The position numbers were made by a program, and so were the translations under genes. Positions 1 to 7,576 of a stretch of 41,101 nt of DNA are shown piece after piece. The notes below the pieces were generated by a model that was given only the letters and a program-made list of their open reading frames with translations, made no database searches and had not been told where the DNA came from. The DNA lies in IMG/VR virus record IMGVR_UViG_3300032326_000166, positions 1-41,101 of that record. One strand, 5' to 3'. The number at the start of each line of letters is the position of its first letter. The stretch's first letter is position 1. This DNA comes from a virus.

Positions 1-781
1 CAATGCCAGCACGTTTGCTAGCATACTTGGCCATCATTTCTCCGCTAGCAAAAATACTATCCAAATCATCGTCACTACGTATAAGAACGCAACTTGAGAA
101 TTGCTTAGTTGGAGTACCAAGGCCAGCCAATACAGGAGTGGCAAGAGTAAACAGGCCATCACTAGCCGCATTGTAGTACTCTTTGATGTAGCGCATTCTC
201 GCGCTGTTCGGTTCTTCTTTGTGAAATACAGTAGCGGCCGCGACCATGTATCTAACTTGCGGAGTTTCATAAATTTCCTTTGTAGCACGATTGCGTACCA
301 AATACTTTTCAATCAATTGTTCAATTGCAGCGTATCCGTACTCTTCATCTTTGTCATGCTGGAGCATTTCATTCATTCGGTTCCAGTCTTCTTCTGTATA
401 CCATTCAAGAAGCTCCGATGTGTAAAGACCTGTTGCTACATTCTTCTTTACAATTTCATACAAGTGTGGCACTTCGTAACTGCCGTAAACATCTTTACGT
501 AGCATACTTAGGCGTTGCTTGCCTGCCACGTATTGGTAGTTAGTGTGACCAACGTCAGGATTATTTTCTACATCGATAAGGTCTACAATAGCCCTTAGTG
601 TAATTTCGTCAATTTCTTTTGTAGTGATACCATCATAAAAGTGCGGCTGACTTTTGATTTCTATCATACTTTGACTGACATCTGCTATACCCTTACAAAC
701 TTTGGCAATTTGCGTTTGCCATTTTTCAATCATTAGGTATTCTTTTTTGCCGCTTCTTTTTATTACAGTTATGTTCGTCAT
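1..781 (-). CDS. nrdA: Ribonucleoside-diphosphate reductase large subunit, partial (C-terminal part outside window)
   Basis: Translation from the ATG at 781 runs 260 codons to the left edge without a stop, so the gene is cut by the window. The start MTNITVIKRSGKKEYL resembles the N-terminal ATP-cone region of class Ia NrdA. Near residue 231 stands FSSCVLIRSDDDLDSI, matching the region around the redox-active Cys225 of E. coli NrdA, followed by KRAG as in that enzyme. The product reduces ribonucleotides to deoxyribonucleotides for phage DNA synthesis; it should need a small subunit (NrdB), not seen here. It lies downstream of the tail-spike operon with a 65-nt leader holding a hairpin and a late-type box. 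Shine-Dalgarno is weak (GAG). Identity is firm; subclass is inferred. Confidence 0.96.
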   Translation of the reverse strand, partial: MTNITVIKRSGKKEYLMIEKWQTQIAKVCKGIADVSQSMIEIKSQPHFYDGITTKEIDEITLRAIVDLIDVENNPDVGHTNYQYVAGKQRLSMLRKDVYGSYEVPHLYEIVKKNVATGLYTSELLEWYTEEDWNRMNEMLQHDKDEEYGYAAIEQLIEKYLVRNRATKEIYETPQVRYMVAAATVFHKEEPNSARMRYIKEYYNAASDGLFTLATPVLAGLGTPTKQFSSCVLIRSDDDLDSIFASGEMMAKYASKRAGI

Positions 782-804
782 TGTTATTCTCAGTGTCTTG
801 TGTT

Positions 805-820
805 GCTAGACGATTCTAGC
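805..820 (-). other. Hairpin in the nrdA leader
   Basis: GCTAGA-CGAT-TCTAGC is a perfect 6-bp stem with a 4-nt loop lying 24-39 nt upstream of the nrdA start. No T-run follows on the minus strand, so it looks like an mRNA leader structure rather than an intrinsic terminator. Function unknown. Confidence 0.45.
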
Positions 821-843
821 CAAAATGCTTTTAATAGAAAACT

Positions 844-851
844 TATTTAGT
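844..851 (-). promoter_or_regulatory. Late-promoter-like box before nrdA
   Basis: Reads ACTAAATA on the minus strand, close to the T4 late box TATAAATA. It overlaps the end of the upstream gene and would give a leader of about 57 nt for nrdA. A reductase gene is usually early or middle in T4, so this box may be fortuitous. Confidence 0.35.
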
Positions 852-1281
852 GAAGTGGCGGCATCACATAAATCTTTAAGTCTGTCAGGGTTTTCGGTAG
901 TGTTTGAGCCGATATCCACCCATCTGAATCGTACCCATAGACCTTATCATCTAAGCAAAGCAAATAATACACTGTTTTAATGTTTTTGTCTAGTGCTATT
1001 TTTATCAATGGTGTACTATCTTTGTAATGACTAGTTAATTGAAGTGTATAACATACTGCCAAAATTATATTGAATGGGCAGTATTCATTTTCGTCTATTA
1101 ATTCCCATGCTGTAGGCCAAGTTGTTTGGTCATATGGGTCGGTGTATATTTTTACCTTTGGTACTTTTTGAAAGTAGTTGTGTACATCTTCCATTGGCAT
1201 AGAAGATGTTTCCAAACGTTGCCTAAAGTCGTACCAATCAGTTAATCTATGTTTAGATTTTCTATCTATATCTTTGAACAT
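847..1281 (-). CDS. Hypothetical protein downstream of tail spike
   Basis: A 144-residue soluble protein with no signal peptide or membrane segment. Start MFKDIDRKSKHRLTDWYDF; the middle has TAWELIDENEYCPFNIILAVCYTLQLT, quoted here only to mark a hydrophobic helix-like stretch. The ATG overlaps the stop of the spike gene (TAATG), so it is translationally coupled to it. Position suggests a role in spike assembly or head/tail accessory function, but no family is recognised and that is only a guess from context. Confidence 0.8.
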   Translation of the reverse strand: MFKDIDRKSKHRLTDWYDFRQRLETSSMPMEDVHNYFQKVPKVKIYTDPYDQTTWPTAWELIDENEYCPFNIILAVCYTLQLTSHYKDSTPLIKIALDKNIKTVYYLLCLDDKVYGYDSDGWISAQTLPKTLTDLKIYVMPPLH

Positions 1282-3200
1282 TAACTAAGTGCTGAGTATG
1301 AGTATGTGAATGTGTTAACATCACCAATGTTGTCATTGGTGTAGTTTACTACTACAGTTTTTACACTGCTAGTAGTAGTAACTTGAGCGCTGAATACCAC
1401 GCGGCTGTCTTCCGAAGGTGTGCCTACATATTCGTATTCGTCAACTAACTGAACAGTGCTGTTATTCTTATCAACTGCAATGTGTAGTTTTCCCTTACGC
1501 ATCTGTGTAAAGTTTGTGCTTTGAAATACATAGTCTACTTCGAATCCACTACTGGTGTTAAGCGGTAATCTAAAGGCTTGTACGCTGGTAGTTGCGTATA
1601 ACAAACTAATAGTTGTTGGCATATTTTGTTGTAGGTAGGCGCGACCTTCAATTTCAGGAATATATGCTTCAGCCCAATTGCCGGTAGCTAACTCAATTGC
1701 TCTATCAAAGCTATCTTGTAAACTGCTATTGCCTGCTGTGGTAAATTTAATTTGACCGTAAAGATTATTTGCGTTGCCGCCACCGTTGTTACCTACATCG
1801 ATATAAGTATTTGCCTGTGAACGGTTGCCGTAACCTTTGTCAACTAGAAATCCATATTGACTAATCGTGTCGAACAAACTGTTACTCACAGTGTTCTTAC
1901 GTGGGCCAGGCTCGCCGCTGGCTGTGCCTTCTCCAAATCCTATACCTTTCTGTAATGTCTTGAATACGCAGTCATCGAAGTGGTTATGTATGATGTTAGT
2001 ATTAGAATAGGCGCCGTAGGTAAATCCTTCTGCTTCTATGCCTATAAATTTATTTCGTTGTGTTGTTATTACTGAACTAGTTGCTTGTAGTTCCATGGCA
2101 ATACTGTTAGCAACTGTGCCGTCTGCGTGTACCCATGTACCGGATGTTCTTAAGTTTACGAACTCACTGTCCCTAACGTTAAGAATATAAAAAGATCTAA
2201 TACCGTCTACGTTAGTAGTGACACTAAAGTCTTTTAAAAGAACATCTCTAACTTGATTGTTGTAAGTAGTTGGGCTGGTATTTCTACTAAGCACAGTACT
2301 GGTGTTGTTTATAAATTCAAATACTGTAGTGGTATTAAACACAGGGTAATCGTAAAACCCTGTTTCGCTATTGCCCAATGTAATTGTTAAATCGTTTGCT
2401 GGAGTAGCACCGCCTAGGGCAGTGCCTAGTACTTTAATGACATCACCAACTGCGTAGCCACTGCCGCTGTTTAACACTCTAATTTGTGTGTTTGAAGTTT
2501 GGTAAGTTGAACTACCTGCGCTAGTTCTAGTTATGGCAAAGATTGCTCCGCTGCCTGTGCCTGTTACTGCTGTAGTTGCCACTGTTGGGTAACTAGCTGT
2601 AGCGCCAGATGCTACAGCAATCGCCACTCCCGGCGTCAATGCTTTACTTGTTCCAGCATCACTGATACCGCCTTTGACAAAATTAAAAACAGTATGGTTC
2701 TTACCTGATCCGATAAGTCTCACATAGCTGGGAATATACAATGTTCCTGTAATTCTATAAGTGCCCGGATCAAATTCAATAGCCACTCGATTTGAAGCTG
2801 TGGCTGTAATGTAAACACTGTTGATAGCGTTTTGTATTAATGCTGTTTGATCAACTGAGCTATCCAGTCCGCTGATGCCAAAACTGGCAGCATTTACTCT
2901 ACCTTCATCTAAACGCTGTTGTACAGTACGTTCAGTAACATTGCCGTTAAGCCCTGTTAGTATAGAAGTATCGGAGGGTTTGTATTTGTATTGATCTAAC
3001 AGATCCAGAATGTTATCGTGCTCTGTGAGAATTTTAGTATTTCCCACTAACGGTGCGCCTTCACTAACAGCGCCGTTACCCACGTATAATTCCTGCGTGT
3101 CAATGGCCCATGCCATTTCACCGCTGGCTAACTGTGGAAGACCCGATTCTAATCTCTTACCGCGTCTTAATTGAATTTTACTTATCTGGACAACAGCCAT
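1281..3200 (-). CDS. Tail spike / receptor-binding protein with beta-helix region
   Basis: A 639-residue virion protein. The first ~60 residues (MAVVQISKIQLRRG, then SGEMAWAIDTQELYVGNG) are the repeated N-terminal module seen on many phage tail fibres, including the major-tropism-determinant type, and probably attach it to the tail. From about residue 115 the sequence looks like a pectate-lyase-type right-handed beta-helix (FDPGTYRITGTLYIPSYVRL then many short beta rungs and N-ladder-like motifs), as in capsule- or LPS-degrading spikes. The C-terminal ~130 residues are probably a trimer tip. A strong SD (AGAGGA) and late box (3221-3228) precede it. Catalytic activity on polysaccharide is inferred from fold only. 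Confidence 0.88.
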   Translation of the reverse strand: MAVVQISKIQLRRGKRLESGLPQLASGEMAWAIDTQELYVGNGAVSEGAPLVGNTKILTEHDNILDLLDQYKYKPSDTSILTGLNGNVTERTVQQRLDEGRVNAASFGISGLDSSVDQTALIQNAINSVYITATASNRVAIEFDPGTYRITGTLYIPSYVRLIGSGKNHTVFNFVKGGISDAGTSKALTPGVAIAVASGATASYPTVATTAVTGTGSGAIFAITRTSAGSSTYQTSNTQIRVLNSGSGYAVGDVIKVLGTALGGATPANDLTITLGNSETGFYDYPVFNTTTVFEFINNTSTVLSRNTSPTTYNNQVRDVLLKDFSVTTNVDGIRSFYILNVRDSEFVNLRTSGTWVHADGTVANSIAMELQATSSVITTQRNKFIGIEAEGFTYGAYSNTNIIHNHFDDCVFKTLQKGIGFGEGTASGEPGPRKNTVSNSLFDTISQYGFLVDKGYGNRSQANTYIDVGNNGGGNANNLYGQIKFTTAGNSSLQDSFDRAIELATGNWAEAYIPEIEGRAYLQQNMPTTISLLYATTSVQAFRLPLNTSSGFEVDYVFQSTNFTQMRKGKLHIAVDKNNSTVQLVDEYEYVGTPSEDSRVVFSAQVTTTSSVKTVVVNYTNDNIGDVNTFTYSYSALS

Positions 3201-3220
3201 AATATATCCTCTTTATACGA

Positions 3221-3228
3221 TATTTAGC
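3221..3228 (-). promoter_or_regulatory. Late promoter box for tail spike
   Basis: GCTAAATA on the minus strand, 20 nt upstream of the spike start, leaving room for the SD AGAGGATA. It overlaps the last codons of the exonuclease-like gene. Confidence 0.55.
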
Positions 3229-3913
3229 TGTTTTCCTTGTAGTATTGTTCCACCCGCTTACACCATTCTTCGGTCCAGTAGTCGAAGTCCTTGGGCTCTA
3301 GTGTAAACTCTTGATATTCGTAGTCTTTGCTACACATTAGAATAACACCCTTGCGTATGTTAGTGCCGTGTACTTCATTGTGTGCCAATGCGTAGGCTGT
3401 TAGCTGTAGGAAGTAATCGCTAATGTATTCTAGTTTCTTGGGTTTGTTAGTCTGCTTAAAGTCTAGGATGCTTTCGTCGCCTGCGTGTACTCCTACACAG
3501 TCAGTAGTTCCCGCATATAGTTCTGGAAAGTACAAAGGCACTTCACTGCCCCATACTTCAGTAACATTCTTCATACCTTCAGCGATAACAATGGAGGCCA
3601 TCTTGTGGCTTTGTTGGCTAAAAGGATTTGTACCTGGATCGTTGATATTGCCCTGCTTGACAAAGTCCTCTAGGAACTTGTGCATCCGTGTTCCACGGTT
3701 GGCAGCTTCAGTGGTAATCTCTTGTGCCTTCTTTTCGCCTACTGCTTTTCTCCAGTTGGCTAACGCAATGCGTGATTCAGCAGGCTTAGTTTTATCCAGG
3801 ATAGTCGTAACACTAGGGACTTTATGTCCGTCGGGTGTTGCGTATAATCGCTTACCCTGAGACTCGTCCCTAGCTAGTTTGGTATATTGGTATCGTTCAA
3901 TTAGTAATGTCAT
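3224..3913 (-). CDS. PD-(D/E)XK superfamily exonuclease
   Basis: A 229-residue protein with the RecB/lambda-exonuclease-type core. Residues around 35-80 (PSVTTILDK, GTRMHKFLEDF) form the usual helical entry with the His/Glu motif. Then YAGTTDCVGVHAGDESILDFKQTNK supplies motif II Asp and motif III D-x-K (given only as positions ~132-157), followed by the QLTAYALA helix that carries the conserved Gln-x-x-x-Tyr. Such phage nucleases resect DNA ends in recombination or replication. It has its own sigma-70 promoter with the start codon 5 nt from the -10 box, so it is probably expressed early despite lying among late genes. Confidence 0.88.
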   Translation of the reverse strand: MTLLIERYQYTKLARDESQGKRLYATPDGHKVPSVTTILDKTKPAESRIALANWRKAVGEKKAQEITTEAANRGTRMHKFLEDFVKQGNINDPGTNPFSQQSHKMASIVIAEGMKNVTEVWGSEVPLYFPELYAGTTDCVGVHAGDESILDFKQTNKPKKLEYISDYFLQLTAYALAHNEVHGTNIRKGVILMCSKDYEYQEFTLEPKDFDYWTEEWCKRVEQYYKENS

Positions 3914-3918
3914 AGTAC

Positions 3919-3947
3919 ATTATATAGCACTATAACATTAAAGTCAA
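3919..3947 (-). promoter_or_regulatory. Sigma-70 promoter, leaderless, for the exonuclease
   Basis: Minus strand TTGACT (3947-3942), 17-nt spacer, TATAAT (3924-3919). Only 5 nt separate the -10 box from the ATG at 3913, so transcription should begin at or next to the start codon. Confidence 0.75.
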
Positions 3948-4255
3948 CCTACCATCTTGGCAGCTGCTCTTTTTGCGGCAGCATTTACACCTGCTTTGGC
4001 TTTATCCTTGTCGCCTGGCTGACCTGGTTCTTGTTTCTTAGCTTTGGTTTTGATAGTGATACCGTTTTCGTCGAAGTTGTCGACTAGCTCTTTTAAAGCA
4101 GGATTGGCGTCAAACTGTGCTTTGAATGCATCATAGTCAACTTCTTGTCCAGTTGTATTCTGCATCATTTTAGAAACGGCGGGCCACGAGAATTGAGCTG
4201 TAACGCCCTTACTGTCAGCACGACTTTGAAGATTAGAAAGGATGCGGATAATCAT
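3944..4255 (-). CDS. Probable C-terminal extension of prohead-core-like protein (frameshift-linked)
   Basis: Read from ATG 4255 this is 103 residues (MIIRILSNLQSRADSKGV...), with a charged Lys/Ala-rich tail (KKQEPGQPGDKDKAKAG). It has no good SD. The same frame is open upstream through ATA AAT GAA GAT GCG GAT to the A10 run at the end of the preceding gene, so a -1 ribosomal frameshift, or one extra A by transcriptional slippage, would fuse it to the 304-residue protein. It may therefore be the end of a longer core protein rather than a separate gene. No known family recognised. A one-base homopolymer error in the assembly would give the same picture. Confidence 0.72.
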   Translation of the reverse strand: MIIRILSNLQSRADSKGVTAQFSWPAVSKMMQNTTGQEVDYDAFKAQFDANPALKELVDNFDENGITIKTKAKKQEPGQPGDKDKAKAGVNAAAKRAAAKMVG

Positions 4256-4269
4256 ATCCGCATCTTCAT

Positions 4270-5184
4270 TTATTTTTTTTTTGAGCTTAAAATTGTGCCT
4301 AGCTTGCGGCTATATTGAATGCTTTCTCTTTTCATTCTGCCTGCGGCATCGGCGCCACCAGTTGCTGGTTCGCTTGCTCCGAATTCGTCTCCGCCTTCTT
4401 CAGGTGCTGACATAGTACTTGGCATTGCTGCGCCCATATCGCCTGTCGGTGCTGCGCCTGCTGCGCCCATAGGAGCTTCTTCGCCTGTTAGGATACTAAC
4501 TGCCTGTGCCAATGTTGTACGATGGCCTTCTAGGTTTGTATACAAATCTTCAAGAGCAGGTTTTACTTTATCACTGAACTGTTGGCTAACATCACTGCCC
4601 ATTTCGTCTCTTATAGAGTCGACTAACTCTAACATTGTTTCAGCTTTCATGCTGGATACATCTTCTAACCAACCAGTAACACGGTCAACCATGTCACGGG
4701 CGCTCATAATTAGAGCTGCCTTTTCTTCTTCGCCTTCTAGCAGTGTACGCTCGCTGAGTACAGCACGTAACACTTCCATGGCTTCGCCTACGCTTTCTTT
4801 CTTTGCCATCTTAGTGGCTGTGGCATGCATGACCTCTTCGCCTTTTTCACCATAACGCTTTTTAAATTCGCCTTTGGTTTTCTTCATGCCTTTGACATAC
4901 TTTTCTTTCTTGCCCTTTTCGTCGTCGCTTAGTGTACGCTCTTTGATAGCTTGACGGATAACATCAAGCATGGCACGATTCTTTTGATAGTCGTTATTTT
5001 CTAGTACGCTGTCAAAACTATTTGTTTTTTCAAAGCTACTGATTCTTTCTGACAGTTGTAATTGTACATTTTCTAGTTGTACGTCACTGAACTTGTCAAT
5101 GCTCAAGCGATAGCCAAATTTCTTTGCTAGGCTTTCATTTAGCTTTTCGCTAGTTACTTTATTCGATAATTCTCTGATTTGCAT
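4270..5184 (-). CDS. Prohead core / scaffold-like protein
   Basis: A 304-residue, highly charged, helix-rich protein. Residues ~90-125 are very Lys/Glu-rich (DDEKGKKEKYVKGMKK), the middle is coiled-coil-like, and residues ~235-280 are a Gly/Ala/Met linker (GAAGAAPTGDMGAAMPS). Composition and several [ILV]-x-E sites (for example LNE near residue 17, LLE in the middle) resemble T4-type core proteins that are degraded by the prohead protease; this is an inference, not a family match. It starts MQIRELSN, similar to other leader-bearing proteins in this window. SD AGGA and a GATAAATA late box precede it. It ends in three Lys codons inside an A10 run next to the TAA stop. Confidence 0.82.
   Translation of the reverse strand: MQIRELSNKVTSEKLNESLAKKFGYRLSIDKFSDVQLENVQLQLSERISSFEKTNSFDSVLENNDYQKNRAMLDVIRQAIKERTLSDDEKGKKEKYVKGMKKTKGEFKKRYGEKGEEVMHATATKMAKKESVGEAMEVLRAVLSERTLLEGEEEKAALIMSARDMVDRVTGWLEDVSSMKAETMLELVDSIRDEMGSDVSQQFSDKVKPALEDLYTNLEGHRTTLAQAVSILTGEEAPMGAAGAAPTGDMGAAMPSTMSAPEEGGDEFGASEPATGGADAAGRMKRESIQYSRKLGTILSSKKK
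4273..4282 (-). other. A10 slippery run joining two reading frames
   Basis: Ten consecutive A residues on the coding strand end the 304-codon gene (AAA AAA AAA TAA). A shift of -1 reads ATA AAT GAA GAT GCG GAT ATG and enters the next ORF in frame. It contains A-AAA-AAA heptamers of the dnaX type. Programmed frameshift, transcriptional slippage and sequencing error are all possible. Confidence 0.6.
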
Positions 5185-5212
5185 GTTAGCATCCTAAAAG
5201 ACTTGTTAATGT

Positions 5213-5220
5213 TATTTATC
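5213..5220 (-). promoter_or_regulatory. Late promoter box for core-like gene
   Basis: GATAAATA on the minus strand, 28 nt before the ATG at 5184, with SD AGGA between. One base from the T4 late consensus. Confidence 0.65.
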
Positions 5221-5650
5221 AAAACATGGCCTTAAACTTGGCCTCTATTTGGGATTTAGTTCGCTTGGCTCGTTCGCTAGTTAGTTCCCAACGCCATAAA
5301 GCCAAGTCTCGTTTGTCTAAATCCTTGTATGTTTTATATTTGTGTTTGAAAATTTCGGCATCAGTTGAATTTTGATGATAGTTGTTGTCTAAATCTTTAA
5401 CTTCGTTATAAGGTGTTAAACTATTAACGCTGTAGTACTTAGCTGCCATCAGGGCACAGGCCTTTAAATTAAATGTATCTATTAAATTTCCGCCTATCCT
5501 ATACAAACTATAGTTGCCTCTTTTATTCTGCTTGATTTTAAAGTTCTTATAGACTACACTGCCGTTGGCCATAACGGCAATAGGCAGTGTATTTTTAAAT
5601 TCTGCTTCTAAGTATTGTTCTAATCGTTCTGCTTGGCGTTTAAAATTCAT
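5219..5650 (-). CDS. Hypothetical phage protein
   Basis: A 143-residue basic, soluble protein. N-terminal half MNFKRQAERLEQYLEAEFKN then a beta-rich part (VYKNFKIKQNKRGNYSLYRI) and an Ala/Tyr helix; C-terminal half strongly charged (LALWRWELTSERAKRTKSQI). The ATG overlaps the end of the preceding small gene by 11 nt, so the two are co-translated. No recognised family; probably a virion or DNA-associated accessory protein of the late operon. Confidence 0.8.
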   Translation of the reverse strand: MNFKRQAERLEQYLEAEFKNTLPIAVMANGSVVYKNFKIKQNKRGNYSLYRIGGNLIDTFNLKACALMAAKYYSVNSLTPYNEVKDLDNNYHQNSTDAEIFKHKYKTYKDLDKRDLALWRWELTSERAKRTKSQIEAKFKAMF

Positions 5651-5840
5651 TTGCTATTACTCTAGGATTGTTTGTTCCTATCTTAATTACCAAACTTTTA
5701 CGTATCATACCCTCAATCGTGAAACGATCTCGTTCGTTAAAACTGTTAAGGTATACCATAGTGTTTAATCGCTCAAGCAAAGCTTCTTCTTCACGGCTAG
5801 TGAATATCTTGAAGTCGCTGATTAGTTCGTTAATTTTCAT
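5640..5840 (-). CDS. Small hypothetical protein
   Basis: A 66-residue protein, MKINELISDFKIFTSREEEA..., rich in charged residues with a predicted helix-turn-helix-like middle (LLERLNTMVYLNSFNERDRF). Its ATG overlaps the stop of the upstream Ala-rich protein (ATGA) and its end overlaps the next start, so it sits in a coupled string of late genes. The first residues (M-K-x-N-E-L) resemble the leader motif seen in neighbours but lack a clear [ILF]-x-E cut site. Function unknown. Confidence 0.75.
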   Translation of the reverse strand: MKINELISDFKIFTSREEEALLERLNTMVYLNSFNERDRFTIEGMIRKSLVIKIGTNNPRVIANEF

Positions 5841-7576
5841 CTTAGTTTAGCAATAGTTAACATCTTGTTAAGTTCTTCGTAAAACTGTCTATCTTCCGCT
5901 GTTTTTTTGTTAAGTGGATTAGTAGGATCTTGTCCTGCGGCAGCAGCTTTAGTAGGACCTTTTTGGCCCGCACCCGGTTGTGCCATTGCGGCAGAAGCAG
6001 CTTGACTATCTCTGGCAGCATTATAAGGAGCTGGTCGATTTGCACCAGGTCTAGCAGCCATCTGAGCAGCAGTTGGGCCACCTTGACCTCCACGTCCTCC
6101 GCCTGCTGTGCTAGGAGCAACGCCTTGTGGTAGTGGAACATTACCACTTACTGCTTTTGGAAATTGTTGCATTGCGGCTCGAGTTTGTGGTCCCATAATA
6201 CCGTCTGCTTTAATCTTCGCACCTGCAGCAATTAACTTATCCTGTAATGCTTTTATGTTAGGATCTGACTTACCTTTTGCTGGTGCTGCCGCTGGTGCCG
6301 CTGGACTTGCGGCTTGTTGTGCTGCTGGTGCCGCCGCGGTAGCTGTCTTCTCACCTGTTTCAGGATTCGTTCCATCTGGCATTGTTACATTTTGACCAGC
6401 TGCGTTAACACCGTTGGCTGCTTGAGTGGCAGCTGTCATTGCCGCTCCCATGTCGGCATCAGCTTGATCTGCACTGGCAGCATATTCTTTTTCTTTAGCT
6501 GCTTGTGCGTTAGCTTTCATGGCCGCTCCCATGTCAGCATCGTCTTGATCGGCTGCTGTTGGTGTACCAGCTAATTGTTTCATTCTAGCTAATTCTGCTG
6601 CCGCTTCTTCCCCTGGATTACCTGCGCCTGTTGCTGCACTAGTTGAATTTCCGCCAGCGGCGTTAGCTCTCATTGCGGCGCCCATTTCAGCATCATCATT
6701 GTCTGCTTGATTAGGATCAACTTTTTGTGCCGCTGGTGCTGCTGGTGCTGCCGCTGGACTTGCGGCTTGTTGTGCTGGTGCTGGTGCTGCCGCTGCTGGT
6801 GCTGCTGCCGCTGCTGGTGCTGCCGGTTTACCTTTGTTAGGTGCTCGTCCAAGAATTATTGGATCGTTAATATCTGGCTTGCCGCCACCGCGTGTTAACC
6901 ATTCTTGATCCTTCGGTGTTAGTGCTGCAAACTTGGCAGCATCTGCACCGGTATAAGGGTTTTCAAACAGTTGTTGTTCCATTAATCTATCAGCGGCTTT
7001 GTGTAAACCCGCAAGTCTTAACATTCTAATAGCTTCATTCATTTTTTCAATTCCTTCTGTAGTCGCTGGTTTAAAAACAGTTTCGCCAGGTTTAGGTTCA
7101 TCTGGTTTTTCTCCGCCGGCTGTTGGTGTTTTAGATAATACAAAACCTTTGCCAGTCGGATCGCGAGTTAAGCTGGCCTTAGGCGCAATAGTCTGTGTTC
7201 CGTCTTTGTTATCAATAGTGACTTTGTCACCTGTGGCGTTCATGATTTGACCTGGTGCGTCCATTTCTGACACACCTTGATCTACAGCTTTTGCTTTTGC
7301 CTCGTCTCTAGTACGACTGTAGCCTCGCGATATTGCTTCACGTTCCTGGTTAGGATATACAGATACTTTGAACATTTTGCCATCTTTTACCACGTACCAA
7401 TCAGTTGGATCTAAGTCGTGTCGTTCGTCGTTAGCGCCACCGTCATCTTGATATGCTTGTGATTGACGTTTGCCCATACCACTCACACTGCTGTCATAGT
7501 CACGTTGGTAAGCATCTCTGCGACTTCTGTAGCCTTCTACTGCGTCAATGTTTTCTTTTATTTGTCTAACTTTCAT
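5837..7576 (-). CDS. Ala/Pro-rich protein with peptidoglycan-binding domain and capsid-targeting-like leader
   Basis: A 579-residue protein. It begins MKVRQIKE-N, with an I-K-E site after which a T4 gp21-type protease could cut. Residues ~55-90 form a small beta domain (DPTDWYVVKDGKMFKVSVYP). The centre is a low-complexity Ala/Pro spacer with three copies of a [DE]-x-[ED]-M-G-A-A-M unit. A PG_binding_1-like domain follows near residues 440-475 (IKALQDKLIAAGAKIKADGI then MGPQTRAAMQQF). It ends in a short helix (FYEELNKMLTIAKLR). It may be packaged in the capsid or act on the cell wall at entry; both are inferences. ATG overlaps the preceding stop (ATGA). Confidence 0.85.
   Translation of the reverse strand: MKVRQIKENIDAVEGYRSRRDAYQRDYDSSVSGMGKRQSQAYQDDGGANDERHDLDPTDWYVVKDGKMFKVSVYPNQEREAISRGYSRTRDEAKAKAVDQGVSEMDAPGQIMNATGDKVTIDNKDGTQTIAPKASLTRDPTGKGFVLSKTPTAGGEKPDEPKPGETVFKPATTEGIEKMNEAIRMLRLAGLHKAADRLMEQQLFENPYTGADAAKFAALTPKDQEWLTRGGGKPDINDPIILGRAPNKGKPAAPAAAAAPAAAAPAPAQQAASPAAAPAAPAAQKVDPNQADNDDAEMGAAMRANAAGGNSTSAATGAGNPGEEAAAELARMKQLAGTPTAADQDDADMGAAMKANAQAAKEKEYAASADQADADMGAAMTAATQAANGVNAAGQNVTMPDGTNPETGEKTATAAAPAAQQAASPAAPAAAPAKGKSDPNIKALQDKLIAAGAKIKADGIMGPQTRAAMQQFPKAVSGNVPLPQGVAPSTAGGGRGGQGGPTAAQMAARPGANRPAPYNAARDSQAASAAMAQPGAGQKGPTKAAAAGQDPTNPLNKKTAEDRQFYEELNKMLTIAKLR
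6298..6777. repeat. 28-bp perfect direct repeat inside Ala/Pro-rich gene
   Basis: The same 28 bases occur at 6298-6325 and 6750-6777, encoding an A-Q-Q-A-A-S-P-A-A stretch in both places. They lie in a codon-repetitive Ala/Pro spacer and could support length change by recombination. Confidence 0.8.
6441..6694. repeat. Three degenerate 20-bp repeats encoding D-A-[DE]-M-G-A-A
   Basis: Copies at 6441-6460, 6522-6541 and 6675-6694 differ at a few third-codon positions. They encode the repeated M-G-A-A-M unit of the spacer between the N-terminal domain and the peptidoglycan-binding domain. Confidence 0.7.

Noticed and set aside
4319-4855. Long plus-strand ORF antisense to the core-like gene (178 codons)
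   Set aside because: Opposite strand of a confidently coding gene; Ser/Ala/Pro-biased mirror of Lys/Glu/Ala codons, no SD or promoter.
5857-6852. Alternative-frame ORFs within the Ala/Pro-rich gene
   Set aside because: Produced by repetitive GCN/CCN codons read in other frames (Leu/Gln/His or Cys/Trp runs).
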